Shown one piece after another: positions 1 to 10,100 of a stretch of 45,288 nt of DNA. The notes under the pieces are model-generated. The model was not told the origin of the DNA, did not search any database, and saw only the letters and a program-made list of their open reading frames with translations. The position numbers and the translations under genes were made by a program. The stretch is from a virus, in the IMG/VR virus record IMGVR_UViG_3300047157_000142, positions 1 through 45,288 of that record. One strand, 5' to 3'. Position 1 is the first letter of the stretch, and each line of letters opens with the position of its first letter.

Positions 1-499
1 GCTGTATTATACAGTTTTCAAATGAGAAACTATGCTAAAAGGTATTGGGCAACAAATGAAATGGTCTGTAAGAGATGAATCATTACATAGTAAAATGGGT
101 TGTCAATTATTTAGACACATGTGTTCACAAATACCAGGATTAAAAGAAGAATGTAGAGCCACATATATATTGATGCTGCTTTAGACATGCATAATGCTGA
201 AATGTCTTATATTACTAAGTTGTTTGAAATGCAGGTGATATTGAAGGAATTAACAGCTTATGATCTTACAACACTTCATCTAAAAAAGCGTACAGGTGAC
301 AAACTCGCAGAGCTTGGGTATACGAAAGCAGATAGAAAATGGGTCTGGACAGATTGAAGTCTATGACCAAAAGTCAATTGAAAAAATGGCTTGGTTCGAT
401 CATCTTACTGGGGGTCACACTCACACTGATTTCTTCGCTATTAGGCCGACTGACTATAGTAAAGCAAATGAAGGCGAAGACTTTGAAGATGTTTGGTAA
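1..499 (+). CDS. nrdB: Ribonucleotide reductase small (beta) subunit, 3' part, frameshifted
   Basis: Class I ribonucleotide reductase radical-generating subunit, which with NrdA makes deoxynucleotides. The 5' end lies beyond the window. Fragments in different frames read as one protein: from 32 the frame gives LKGIGQQMKWSVRDESLHSK, containing the RDExLH motif whose Glu and His bind the di-iron centre; another frame from about 170 gives DAALDMHNAEMSYITKLFE; from about 283 KKRTGDKLAELGY; and from about 353 WFDHLTGGHTHTDFFAIRP through to EDFEDVW and the stop at 497-499. The HTDFF and C-terminal tail are family-typical. At least three small indels break the frame. They are probably errors at a contig edge, because such breaks are dense only in the first 1.25 kb, but a decayed gene cannot be excluded. 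It is followed by nrdA on the same strand. Confidence 0.85.
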
Positions 500-516
500 A
501 AATAAAATTAAATAAT

Positions 517-746
517 ATGAAAGAAAATAAATTAATTGAAATGCAAAACAGGATCGCAAACCTAGAGAATATGTTTAGGCAAATGATACCTGAGATGAGT
601 AAGGTAAGTAGATGTAGCTTTTGGTACAATGGATACTTTAAAGCTTAATGCCAGGTTATGAAGAAGCATTAGATAAGTTAGTAGAAAAGCATAATAAAGC
701 TAAAGAACAAATAGAAGAAAAAAAGTTTGAAACTGATGTGGAATAA
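517..746 (+). CDS. Small coiled-coil-like protein between nrdB and nrdA, frameshifted
   Basis: I do not recognise the family. An ATG at 517 opens MKENKLIEMQNRIANLENMF and the frame runs to a stop at 646-648. A second frame continues from about 648 as MPGYEEALDKLVEKHNKAKE and ends at 744-746. A middle frame (VAFGTMDTLKLM, about 612-648) bridges the two. Restoring the frame gives one charged, helical protein of about 76 residues, plausibly coiled coil. The breaks match the indel pattern of the flanking reductase genes. Its end overlaps the nrdA start at 736, so it probably belongs to the same operon. The function is unknown. Confidence 0.5.
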
Positions 747-2471
747 TGAATGGAAAAAAGGTGTTGATTACCCTGCGTGGGGAGATACTGATGTGTATAA
801 AAAAACTATTGGTGGAGGCTATTTGTTATAAAGGTGAAACACCTTGGGCATGCATATCGAAAGAGTTTGTAAAACTGTAGCTAAAGCGTTTAGAACGTCC
901 TGAGATGGCTGATAAATTTTTTGAATACATTTGGTCAAGGTTGGCTATGTCTTAGCATCTCCTGTGTTATCTAATACGGGTACAGATCAGAGGTTTACCA
1001 ATCAGTTGTTTTGGAATAGATGTAGCTGATAGTATATACGATATAGGACTAGTAAAAACTTAGAGATGATGCTACTCGCGAAAGCACGGCGGTGGAGTAG
1101 GGATCGGCATTAATCAAATCAGACCCGCTAGTGCAAAAATTAAAGGAAATGGAACAAGTGACGGAGTTGTGCCTTTTTGTAAGATATACGATTCAACAAT
1201 ACTTGCCACTAATCAAGGATCTGTCCGAAGAGGAGCTGCATCAGTTAATCATTAATATTGAACACCCCGATTTTGAAGAATGGCTTGAAATTAGAGAACC
1301 TAAAGGAGACGTTAATCGTCAGTCACTCAACCTCCACCAGTGCGCTGTGGTCGGCGACAAGTTTATGCGAAGAGTTGAAAGCGGAGATACTTCAGCTAGA
1401 AAACTATGGGGAAAGTTATTACAAAAGCGTAAAGCAACTGGAGAACCTTATATATTATTTAAGGGAAATACAAACAAAAATAACCCAACAGCTTACAAAA
1501 AGCACGGTTTAAAAGTTCATATGACAAACATATGTAGTGAAATTACATTACATACAGACGAGTCACATAGTTTTGTTTGTTGTTTATCTAGTTTAAACTT
1601 AGCTAGATATGATGAATGGAAAGGAACTAATTTAATACATGACTCTATATGGTTTTTAGATGGTGTATTAGAAGAATTTATACAGAGATCCAAAGGTAAA
1701 GTTGGATTTCATAATTCTGTAAGATCTGCTGAAAAAGGTAGAGCTTTAGGATTAGGCGTTTTAGGTTGGCACACGTACTTACAAGAAAAGGGCCTACCAT
1801 TTGAAGGATTATTATCACAATATGAAACTAGAAAAATATTTTCACAAATTAAAATTGAATCTGAACGAGCCTCTATGGCCCTTGCTGAAGAGTTTGGCGA
1901 ACCTCTTTGGTGTGTCGGCACTGGCATGCGGAATACTCATCTTAGGGCTATTGCTCCTACCGTTAGTAACAGTAAGCTTAGCGGTAATGTATCTCCTGGT
2001 ATCGAGCCTTGGGCTGCTAATGTATTTACTGAACAAAGTGCTAAAGGTACTTTCATTCGTAAAAATCCCACATTGGTTAAACTCCTTCGGAAGCTTAAAA
2101 TCAATAATGAAACTACTTGGTCTAAAATCTTAAAAGACGGAGGATCAGTACAAGGGCTAAAAGAACTTAATAAGGTTATGGTTGGTCCTTATAATGATAT
2201 ACCAGCTAAAGATGTATTTAAAACATTTAAAGAGATTAATCAATTAGAATTAATTAATCAAGCAGGTATCAGGCAGCAATATATAGATCAAAGTGTAAGT
2301 TTAAACTTAGCTTTTCCTAGTATTGCTACACCTAAGTGGATAAATAAAGTACATTTTGAAGCTTGGAAGAAAGGTATTAAAACCTTATACTATACTCGGA
2401 CTGAGTCAGTGTTACGTGGAGATATTGCTGAGCAAGCAATGGACGAATCGTGTCTTAGTTGTGACGGATAA
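736..2471 (+). CDS. nrdA: Ribonucleotide reductase large (alpha) subunit, frameshifted 5' part
   Basis: Catalytic subunit of class I ribonucleotide reductase. The start is taken as the ATG at 736 (MWNNEWKKGVDYPAWGDTDV), not the in-frame ATG at 1131: residues read in that frame before about 1250 are out of register, and the true frame there gives GGGVGIGINQIRPASAKIKG and SVRRGAASVNINIEHPDF. Several indels lie between about 830 and 1250, the last an extra base near 1249. Conserved parts: CFGID (first redox Cys), TNICSEI (Asn, radical Cys and Glu of the active-site loop), FVCCLSSLNL (second redox Cys), TLYYTR (tandem radical-transfer Tyr) and a C-terminal CLSC shuttle pair. At about 578 residues it is shorter than the typical bacterial enzyme of about 760 and I see no ATP-cone domain, so dATP feedback may be absent. 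It ends just before a convergent terminator. Confidence 0.92.
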
Positions 2472-2530
2472 TCAACGTTCGTTGGGTTGATCACCAGCGG
2501 AGGAAATGAGTGGTTGGTGGGAGTTGATTA
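2471..2530 (+). other. Short inverted repeats after nrdA, possible RNA structure
   Basis: This stretch is richer in G and C than its surroundings. ATCAAC at 2471-2476 pairs with GTTGAT at 2486-2491, or alternatively CAACG with CGTTG at 2473-2484. CACCA at 2492-2496 can pair with TGGTG near 2515-2519, and a second GTTGAT lies at 2524-2529. It could be part of the 3' end of the nrdA message or a small structured RNA, but the stems are short and may be chance. Confidence 0.2.
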
Positions 2531-2533
2531 TAT

Positions 2534-2567
2534 AAAAAAAGGGGGCTATTTTCATAGCTCCCTTTCT
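2534..2567. terminator. Bidirectional intrinsic terminator between convergent genes
   Basis: GGGGGCTAT (2541-2549), a TTTC loop, then ATAGCTCCC (2554-2562) form a nine-pair stem with one G-T wobble. A run of A precedes it and CTTTCTT follows, so either transcript ends in a U-rich tract. It sits between nrdA (plus strand, ending at 2471) and the last minus-strand gene (ending at 2611), exactly where a shared terminator is expected. Confidence 0.85.
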
Positions 2568-2610
2568 TGTTACAGGAATGTTTGGGTATGGTGCCCATTT
2601 TATTATTCCT

Positions 2611-2940
2611 TTACTGTGTGGTAATCATTATTAACTCAGCTCGAGCGTAATAACTTCCACTTTTCTTTGCCCAATCCATAGCATTATAGCCTTCATCACA
2701 CATATCTACATAAGGCTGTGCTCCTCTCAAACATAATAAGTAAACAATATTAGCTTTATCCGCTATAATAGCATGGATTAGCAATGGTTTACCATCAATA
2801 ATTTCAGTTGCATGGATTCGATTTACTATCAACATTGAATTTACTTTGTTGTAATTTCCTTCATTAATAGCGTTTAACAGTTCTGTTTCAATATCGTTTG
2901 ACATATTGAAAAATAACAAGAAAGATAAAATTAAGTTCAT
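2611..2940 (-). CDS. Ankyrin-repeat-like small protein
   Basis: A 109-residue protein with about two ankyrin-type repeats. The pattern ELLNAINEGNYNKVNSML, then PLLIHAIIADKANIVYLLCL with RGAQPYVDMCDEGYNAMDWA, matches the helix-turn-helix and xGAdpn/GyTaldwA signatures of ankyrin units. The first 12 residues are hydrophobic. Either they are a short N-terminal membrane or signal segment, or the real start is the internal Met at residue 13 (MSNDIETELL). Ankyrin repeats bind other proteins, so a role in contact with a host protein is possible, but no partner can be named. It is the last gene of the minus-strand run before the terminator. Confidence 0.65.
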   Translation of the reverse strand: MNLILSFLLFFNMSNDIETELLNAINEGNYNKVNSMLIVNRIHATEIIDGKPLLIHAIIADKANIVYLLCLRGAQPYVDMCDEGYNAMDWAKKSGSYYARAELIMITTQ

Positions 2941-3021
2941 TTATAATAATTAAAGCGTTACATTATTATAATCACTTGATTCCCTGTTATTTACACCTTT
3001 AAAATCACTTTTGCAGATGTC

Positions 3022-3375
3022 TTAATTTGTTGATCTTCTTCTTGAGGGGTTAGCAGCTTCTTGGGCTATTAATTTATCAATATGATCTTGAACGTCTTGT
3101 TTTGTTATCTTTAATTTTAATGCAATACCTCCATTCCAAAGGCCTCTAGTCTTTTTATTCTTATCTAAAACGAGTATAGTTGGTACAGACTTAATTTGTT
3201 GTTTAAAAGAAGGTGGTTGATCTTCTAAAAATACATATTTTACATTAGCATGTTTAAGCCCACTTAAATCTAAATTATGTCTAGAATTCCATGCGCTATT
3301 GATGTGTAATACTTCGTATTGTGCATTTGAAAAATAACCGCACATTAAAGTAAATATAATTAAAAGCTTTTTCAT
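3022..3375 (-). CDS. Secreted thioredoxin-fold protein without CxxC
   Basis: 117 residues. The N-terminus MKKLLIIFTLMCGYFSNAQ is a clear signal peptide ending in AQ, typical of Bacteroidota, so the mature protein should be periplasmic. The segment KYVFLED, then SVPTILVLDKNKKTRGLWNG, fits a thioredoxin fold: beta strand, cis-Pro loop (VPT), then strand and turn. No CxxC motif is present, so a classical disulfide reductase activity is unlikely. The C-terminus is basic (NPSRRRSTN). It lies in a cluster of small envelope-directed genes downstream of the 2582-residue protein gene. A role in host envelope modification or lysis is a guess. Confidence 0.6.
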   Translation of the reverse strand: MKKLLIIFTLMCGYFSNAQYEVLHINSAWNSRHNLDLSGLKHANVKYVFLEDQPPSFKQQIKSVPTILVLDKNKKTRGLWNGGIALKLKITKQDVQDHIDKLIAQEAANPSRRRSTN

Positions 3376-3379
3376 TTGA

Positions 3380-3661
3380 TTATTTATTTATAATTTCAAA
3401 CAGTTTATCATCTATTTTATCTAGCTTATCACTATTATCTTGCACTTTTTCATCAATGTCCATAATAGTCGATCTAACTAGCTCATCTTTAAGATCATAC
3501 TCTGTTCTACTTACCTCTGGTTTAGGTAGTTCTTTTGCTAAGTCTATATCCTTTTGCAAAGTAAAGTACATAGCCGCTAAACTTACGGCTCCTGCCACAA
3601 GCATACCAATTGTTTTTAAGTCTAGTTGTACCTCTGTGTTCTCTGAAATTTTTTGAGCCAT
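3380..3661 (-). CDS. Small single-span membrane protein with coiled coil (possible inner spanin)
   Basis: 93 residues: a short N-terminal part, one hydrophobic span at about 17-36 (IGMLVAGAVSLAAMYFTL), then a charged helical tail (ELVRSTIMDIDEKVQDNSDK and onward) with heptad-like spacing that would face the periplasm. The upstream lipoprotein gene ends at 3662, the base next to this gene's first base. A membrane protein with a periplasmic coiled coil next to an outer-membrane lipoprotein resembles a two-component spanin, which fuses inner and outer membranes in the last step of lysis. This assignment is inferred from architecture only. The holin and endolysin lie far away, and the gene order here (lipoprotein first) differs from the usual one. 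Confidence 0.5.
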   Translation of the reverse strand: MAQKISENTEVQLDLKTIGMLVAGAVSLAAMYFTLQKDIDLAKELPKPEVSRTEYDLKDELVRSTIMDIDEKVQDNSDKLDKIDDKLFEIINK

Positions 3662-4033
3662 TTAATTTTTCATTTTTACCTTAGTAGCATTAACATCTAG
3701 TCTTGATATGTCTTTAGATTCAACTGAACCTTTACTACTACTGTTATTGTTATTGTTATTAGAACTGTTATTGCTAGGTACATAAATAGGTTCACTCCTA
3801 TGTCTGTAATAGCCTTCATTGTACCAGTTGCTATAATATCTAGGATAACTGGGATACGATACAATATTATAATAAACATTTGGTTTAATCATGTTTATAG
3901 GTAATCTCAAGGTGTCACCTTGCTCTGTTACAGCTAACACGTGGGTTATCTGTATTTTAGGTTTTTTAGTGTGCGTTCCGCAACTAGCTACAGTGGCAGC
4001 TAGAACAATAAGGACAATTTTCCATAATTTCAT
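3662..4033 (-). CDS. Lipoprotein with Asn/Ser-rich stretch (possible outer spanin)
   Basis: 123 residues. MKLWKIVLIVLAATVASCG is a lipoprotein signal peptide with a lipobox (ASC before G) for signal peptidase II, so the mature protein should be anchored by a lipidated Cys. No acidic surface-export signal follows the Cys, so a periplasm-facing location is likely. The middle is Tyr-rich (YYNIVSYPSYPRYYSNWY) and is followed by a low-complexity Asn/Ser tract encoded by ATT/GTT-type triplet repeats at 3735-3775. It overlaps the upstream small basic gene by four bases and adjoins the membrane protein gene downstream. Pairing with that protein as a spanin is possible but unproven. Confidence 0.6.
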   Translation of the reverse strand: MKLWKIVLIVLAATVASCGTHTKKPKIQITHVLAVTEQGDTLRLPINMIKPNVYYNIVSYPSYPRYYSNWYNEGYYRHRSEPIYVPSNNSSNNNNNNSSSKGSVESKDISRLDVNATKVKMKN

Positions 4034-4176
4034 TTTTTCTTTTTAATTTTTACACAATTGTTCACCATTTTGATTTTTCCGTTTTTATCACGTTTTCCAC
4101 TAGGTGATTTCTTTTTACCTTTTGCTACATAACCTTTCCAGCAGCTAGGTTTTTTTCTTTTCGGTTTGATTGCCAT
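4030..4176 (-). CDS. 48-residue lysine-rich protein
   Basis: A short gene starting at the ATG at 4174-4176 and ending with a TGA that overlaps the next ATG (ATGA at 4030-4033), which supports it as a real coupled gene. The product begins MAIKPKRKKPSCWKGYVAKG and ends in KIKKKK; about 40 percent of residues are Lys or Arg, with two Cys. It has no membrane segment. A nucleic-acid-binding or virion DNA-associated role would fit the charge, but I do not recognise the family. It lies between the 2582-residue protein and the lipoprotein gene. Confidence 0.6.
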   Translation of the reverse strand: MAIKPKRKKPSCWKGYVAKGKKKSPSGKRDKNGKIKMVNNCVKIKKKK

Positions 4177-4185
4177 AATTTATAT

Positions 4186-7100
4186 TTAGTTTCTTGTTGT
4201 TCTTCTTGAGCCAGTTCTTGTTGATGAGCTTCTTGTTGATCTTCTTGAGCTAGTTTGTTTTTTAGGTTTTTTCTTTTTATCTTTATCCCATTCAAGTTCC
4301 CATTTTTGCCAACCTAAAGCATTAGCTACTCTCATCCATTCTTCATTTTCAGCATCAGATGCATCTTTTAAGTTTTGTAATTTTCTTATACCTCTATCAA
4401 GTGGTATATTAGTAGCAGCACTAACTACTTGACCACTTGCTAACCAAGCTGGATTATCAAATGACCAACCTTTTTCATATATTTCTTTTTTATTCCAGTC
4501 CCATGTTCTACCAGCAGATCTTAATTTGCCTATTTTTGACGATATAGGAGGTGAAATATCTAACATTTCAATAGCGGCATCTTGAGCTTTACCTCCTTGA
4601 GCTAATTTTATTATAGCATTTTTTATCGAGGATATAGCTGCACCGTGAAAACCAAGTCCTCTTAATAAAGAATCAGCCATACCGTTGACAATACCTGTGT
4701 ATTTTTTATTTTTAGCTTCTTCATTAGGTTCTTCATCTCCAAATGCCATCACAAACAATGCTTGTTGCAAAGCATTAAATATAACATTTTGTATCATACC
4801 ATAGTATAATATCTTAGATATGTTAGTTTTATCATCTCCTCGACGATTCTTAAGATCACTAGCAGCTTTTTGCATAATTCTTGCATACTGAGCTGGTGTA
4901 TTAGCAAAAGCTAATATAATACGTCCCATTGGACCAGCTTGTTGAGCACTAATTCTATCAGGTCTACTAGACTGTTGGTTTTCTTCGGCTATTTCTCTAA
5001 AATCTAAAAAAGCTTGATCTTTAGCTTGCGCGTCTGTTAACCCTAGTTTCTTTAAACTTTTGTATCTGTTTCTATAAAATGTAGCACCACCTGATGCAAT
5101 AGCAAAACTATCCGCTATTTGTGTAGGTAAAAAACCAATTTTTAATAACTTACTTATAAAGGCTTTAGCTTTATTTTTTGACTCAGCGGCTATTTCTGCA
5201 ATATCAGCTTCATTAACATTTATTTTTAAACCATTACGTCTTTCAACTAAATAATCAGAATTCATAAGATCAATAACGTCTCTCCAATATTGTGGTTGAT
5301 TACCAAAAGCCGCCGCCGCTTTAAATAGATTATTGTCAGTAAAATTAACAAAGTTGACAGCTGAGATAGTCTGTAGCACAGCTGATCGCATGTTAAAAAA
5401 CATTATAGCACCTACAGAACCATTTAGCCAGTCAACAAATCTACCTGTAAGCGTATCACCCATAGCACCTCTGTTGCTACCAGTTTTCATACGATTAAGA
5501 ATATTTTGTAAAGCTTTTCTATAACCATTTCCGTAAGCAGCCTCTAGTTTATTCATGTTTTCTGGTGTAAAAACTTGATTAACATTTTCCTGCCATTGTT
5601 CTAAATACTTAGCTCTAACGACTGTATTTAAACCAGACAATAAATCAGTTGTAATAGTACCAGCTAACCAACCATCTTGTGGTTTTGGATAACCATTGTC
5701 TTTATTTATAGAAATTAATTGCTCTGCAAATGTCATTAAGTTTTCATCAGCTTTAACATAATCTTCTAATATTTTTTGATCAGCTTTAGACAATCCTGGA
5801 ATAGTCATACCCTGTTGTCCCCATGTATAAACTCTTACAGCATTTCCCACCGTATAAGGTTCACCAACTATTTTTTTATTAAGCCCTTTGTTGTTTACTT
5901 TAAGTAAATTTTTTAATGCTTTATAATCATTAGCTAAAGCAACTCTAGCATTTGATATATCTATGTTAGCTCTAGCAAATGGATCTAAAAAGTTTTCTTT
6001 AACCCAAGCTATAGTAGCATCTCCATCTTTACCTTTACCGGCAAAATATCTAGTCAAACCTACAAAGTCTTGAGCAGATGGTGGTATACCAAGTAAGTTA
6101 AACTTACCTTTACCAGCGCCAACCGCTCTAGCTTTAGTTTCACCATATACTTTTTCTTTACCTATACCTGTAGCTCTTTCAATTATACTATTAAATTGCC
6201 CACTTAAATCTTCTGTCTCACTTTTTCTTAATCTAGCTTGCTGAGCTTCTGTATCTAGCTTTTGCATTTCATCAAGAACAGTTTGGTTAGTTGCTGATTT
6301 AGAAAATTTTATATTGTTAGGTAAAATATTTTCATTAAATGTTTTTGCCTTTGACTCTGATTTTCTTAATTGCGGAGTTGTTCTTCTACCGTTTGTATCA
6401 ATACCTAACTGATCTCCCATAAGTCTACCATTAGTCATTTCTAATGATTGAGGATTTATACCACCATCAACTGCAGCAACTTGAGTATTAAAATACCTTT
6501 GCCACCAATAGTTTTCACCAAGTCTCCATCCTTTTTGCATACCTCTTTGTAAACCTGCTATTCTTAATTTATCGTCCATAGCTTTGTCTAAAGCTATAAG
6601 TTTATAATTATCCATAACAGCTAGATATGCAGATTCAAAATTATAATCTTTATGTAAAGCAACATCCATCAAGTACATATAAGCAGCAGTGGCAGGCATA
6701 GCATGTTCATATTCATATTTACTTTCGCCTTTTTTTCTTTTAGTAAGTTTAGTAGAAAAAGCTACAAATTCAGCACCGGCTTTATGCCAGTGATTGCTTT
6801 GTGATCCTGTTAGTTTTAAATAATTACCAATTGCTCTAGCTGATTCTTTATCATTTCTTATGGTTTCAGTAATTCTTTTCCATAAAGCTTTATGTATTAA
6901 ACCTACTTTTTTATTGTATTCAGCTATTTTACCGTTTTTTTGATTTCTTCTTATTACTTCAGGGTTTTTAAATATAGTTGAGTATCCAGATCTTTTAAAA
7001 TCTGTAACACCATCAATTTTTGCACCAAAAGCTGAATCAGGTAAATTTCTTAAAAGCTCCATTTGAGGTTTGTAATACTCATTGTATAGGTTATACCAAG

Positions 7101-10100
7101 ATGATTTACTCCTTATACCTGGCGTAAATTCTGTCCCATATTTTCCTGTTTTTTTATTAGGTTTACCAAACCAAAAATCTCTAGGCATTAAAGGTAATAC
7201 AAACTTTTTAAGAGCAGCAACATAATTATCTACATCTTCTGTTGTTTTGAAAGTATATGTTGGACCAACTCCATTTCTTTCTAAAATCTTATCAATACTT
7301 TTATCAATGTCAAAATTAGGATTATCTAATGCATCTATTAAATCACCAACGTTTTCATTTATCTTACTAAACATTAGTTTGCTTTTACCAGCAGAAGCAT
7401 CAGCTATAATCTGTTGTTTAGGTTTAGCTGTTTTAACTGTTGATCCTTCAATGTTTTGTGTAGCAGCTCTTAACGCAATTAAAGCACTATCTAGTTTAGC
7501 TATACCTTTTATAAACGTACCAAACTCAGTTCTAGCTTTACCTTTTATAGGTATATTTAATTCACCTCGATCTGTAATACCCATATCACGCTGCAACTTA
7601 GTTACTGTAGCATCTGTAGGGTTTAAAAACTGTGGTTTTAATTTCCATACACCTGGTTGAGATGTCAAACCTTTAGATCTTTTACCAGTTTTTTCGTAAA
7701 AATAATTTAATACTCTACCTTTTAGGCCTAAACTAATACCTTGAAATTCTCTTGATACATCTTTTATAACACCTTGTTTACCAACTACAGCTGTGTCTTG
7801 ACTTACATTTTCAGGTGGTAGTGTTTTTATAAAGTTTTTAGTTTCTTGTAAATCGTTAAACTTACTTTGTATTTTACTAGCTTCAGAAGCTTGAGGTATA
7901 CCATCAACTACTTTAGTTGCGTATGTCAATGTATCATTAGTTGTTATTTTATTAGCAGGTATATCATATATTATTTCACCTACAGGTCCTGCGTATTTAT
8001 CACTAATGTTTTTAAACGTTAAACCACTTGCTATTTCAGCTGGTTTTAATGTTACAGCTTTTTTTATTTGATCAACCTTACCTTGTGTTCTTTTACTTTT
8101 TAAAACATCTATTCTTTTAACATCGGTTTTAGCTTCACTTTTAGCTCGCTCTTGTAATGCTATTGATGAATCAGCAGCTTCAGTGCTTTTTAATTCTCTA
8201 GCTCTTTCATCACTTAATCTAGTTTCAACAGCTTTACCTTCTAATTCTTGTTGGTAAAACGCTTGTCGTTTAGGTTTTATGTTTGCATTAACCCAAGTGC
8301 TAAATTCTCCTTTTTTATATCTACTTATAATACTAGGCATTTGCGCAGCAACAAACGAAGTTGCATCTGCTTTTGTAATTTTAGGTTTACCCGGTATACC
8401 TTTGCCCTGTAAAAAACCTAAAGCTTTTATAGCAATATCATTATATTGTTTTCTTAAATCTTGTTGTTTAGCAGCGGTTAAATTATCAAAACCTCCAACT
8501 TCAATAACCTCTTTAGCTAAAGTTGTAGCTGGTGTTTTAGATTCAGATACTTTAGTTTCTGTAGTTTCTTCAACCAAGTCAACTACACCTTCTAGCTCAA
8601 CACCTTTTTTAAGTTGTTTTATTTCAGCAATAGTTAGTTTTCCTGTTTTTAATTTATTAGCTAAAGTTGTTAAAAAATCTACAGTATCTACACCTCCTTT
8701 TAAATTAAAATTACTAGATCCACCAGTGGCATCGCTAATAGCGTCAGGTAAACCTTGAGAAAGTATAGCTAATAAACCTTTATTGTTTTTAGCTTCTAAT
8801 TGCATACGTGGAACTTCTTCTAAAAAGTTTGTTAAAACTTCATCATAGTTTGATTCATTTTTAACGCGCTCCATTATTCTAGTGTAAGCTTTTTTATTAT
8901 TAATTTTCAACCAACCTAAAACGTTAAGCGCTACAAGTTTAAAAGCATCTGAGTTTGTACTAATAGTTTCAGCAAATAAGGTATGTCCCATCTCATGTAT
9001 ACCTGTAGATGTTTTACCATTCTTTATAGCATTTGTTCGATCTACAATAATATCATAAACTCTTTTACCATCTTTATCAAAGGTAAGTAAATTAACACCA
9101 TTTAAAGTACCATTATTTATACCAGTCTTAAACTCATTTAAAAGTTTTTTAGCTTCAGCTTCATCCATTGGATGGTTTGTATCAGCAACTCTTGCATCTA
9201 AAGCCTCTTTGAATTTTTGCACACTTTCGCTATTACTATCTGACATAGCATATGATGTGTTAATCCCAGATTTATTAAATCTTTTTATTGTTAACCAATC
9301 TTTTTCTGAATTTTTATCAAATGTTTCTTTTTGCCATATTTTTTCAGCTTCAACCCTTACATCTTGATTTGTAAAGTCTTTGCCTGTAGATTCTAAATTT
9401 AATCTAGCCGCTTGCTCATACTTAACTTGTTCTTCTTGAGATAACAAACCAATATTCATTGTAAAAGATTCTTTAAAATCTCTTCTAGCTAATTCAAGAC
9501 TTTGAAATTCTCCCAACAAAGACTCTAAAGCTGTCTCTCTATTTTCTTTTGTTATTTTTTTAGCTTTATATTTTTCATCTATCTCTTTAGCTTCATTTCT
9601 TATTTGCTCTTGTCTTTTTGTAGCATCTCTAAAAGCGTAAAAACCTTCTTTAGTTAATTTATTAGTAATTTTACTTTCAACATTTTGTAATATAATATCA
9701 TTTTTAGCCTCTAAATTATCTATTTGCTTTTTTATTATTTTGTATTCTGTAGTTCTTTTATCCATTCCTACAGTTTGCTTGTGAAGATTTGTAACTTCTT
9801 TTAGGTTTTTTCTATAACCTTCATAAGAATTATAATCAGAAAATAAACTATAAGTAGCGCCAACAACATACGGTGAAGCACTTATAACAGAACCAATCAT
9901 ACCACCAACCACTGTAGCATGATCTACATTTTCCATTATTTGATTAGGTGTTTTAACACCTCTTACAATATCTATTCCGTTTTGTCCAAGAACAGTTAAT
10001 CCTTCTGTAGGTGCTTCTAAAGCCATACCATATCCAGCAGCTTTAATACCCGTTAGCATAAAATCACCTACACCTTTATTAAATAAAGTTCTTGTTCCAG

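Noticed and set aside
1131-1250. ATG at 1131 as the nrdA start
   Set aside because: Residues before about 1250 in that frame do not match the family, while another frame gives the expected GGGVGIGIN and SVRRGAASVNINIEHP; the true start is near 736.
1801-2133. Plus-strand frame inside nrdA with membrane-like segments
   Set aside because: It overlaps conserved nrdA codons in another frame; the hydrophobic look is a product of A/T-rich out-of-frame reading.
3735-3775. Triplet-repeat tract as a CRISPR or regulatory repeat
   Set aside because: It encodes the Asn/Ser run of the lipoprotein in frame and has no spacers.
6660-6720. HNH nuclease in the 2582-residue protein (EHAMPATAAYMYLMD)
   Set aside because: Only one His-containing stretch is seen, with no second His/Asn elements or zinc-binding Cys; not enough to call.
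7247-7660. Plus-strand open frames within the 2582-residue protein gene and other late genes
   Set aside because: They are antisense to long, coherent minus-strand genes, with Ser/Leu/Phe-rich composition typical of the reverse strand.
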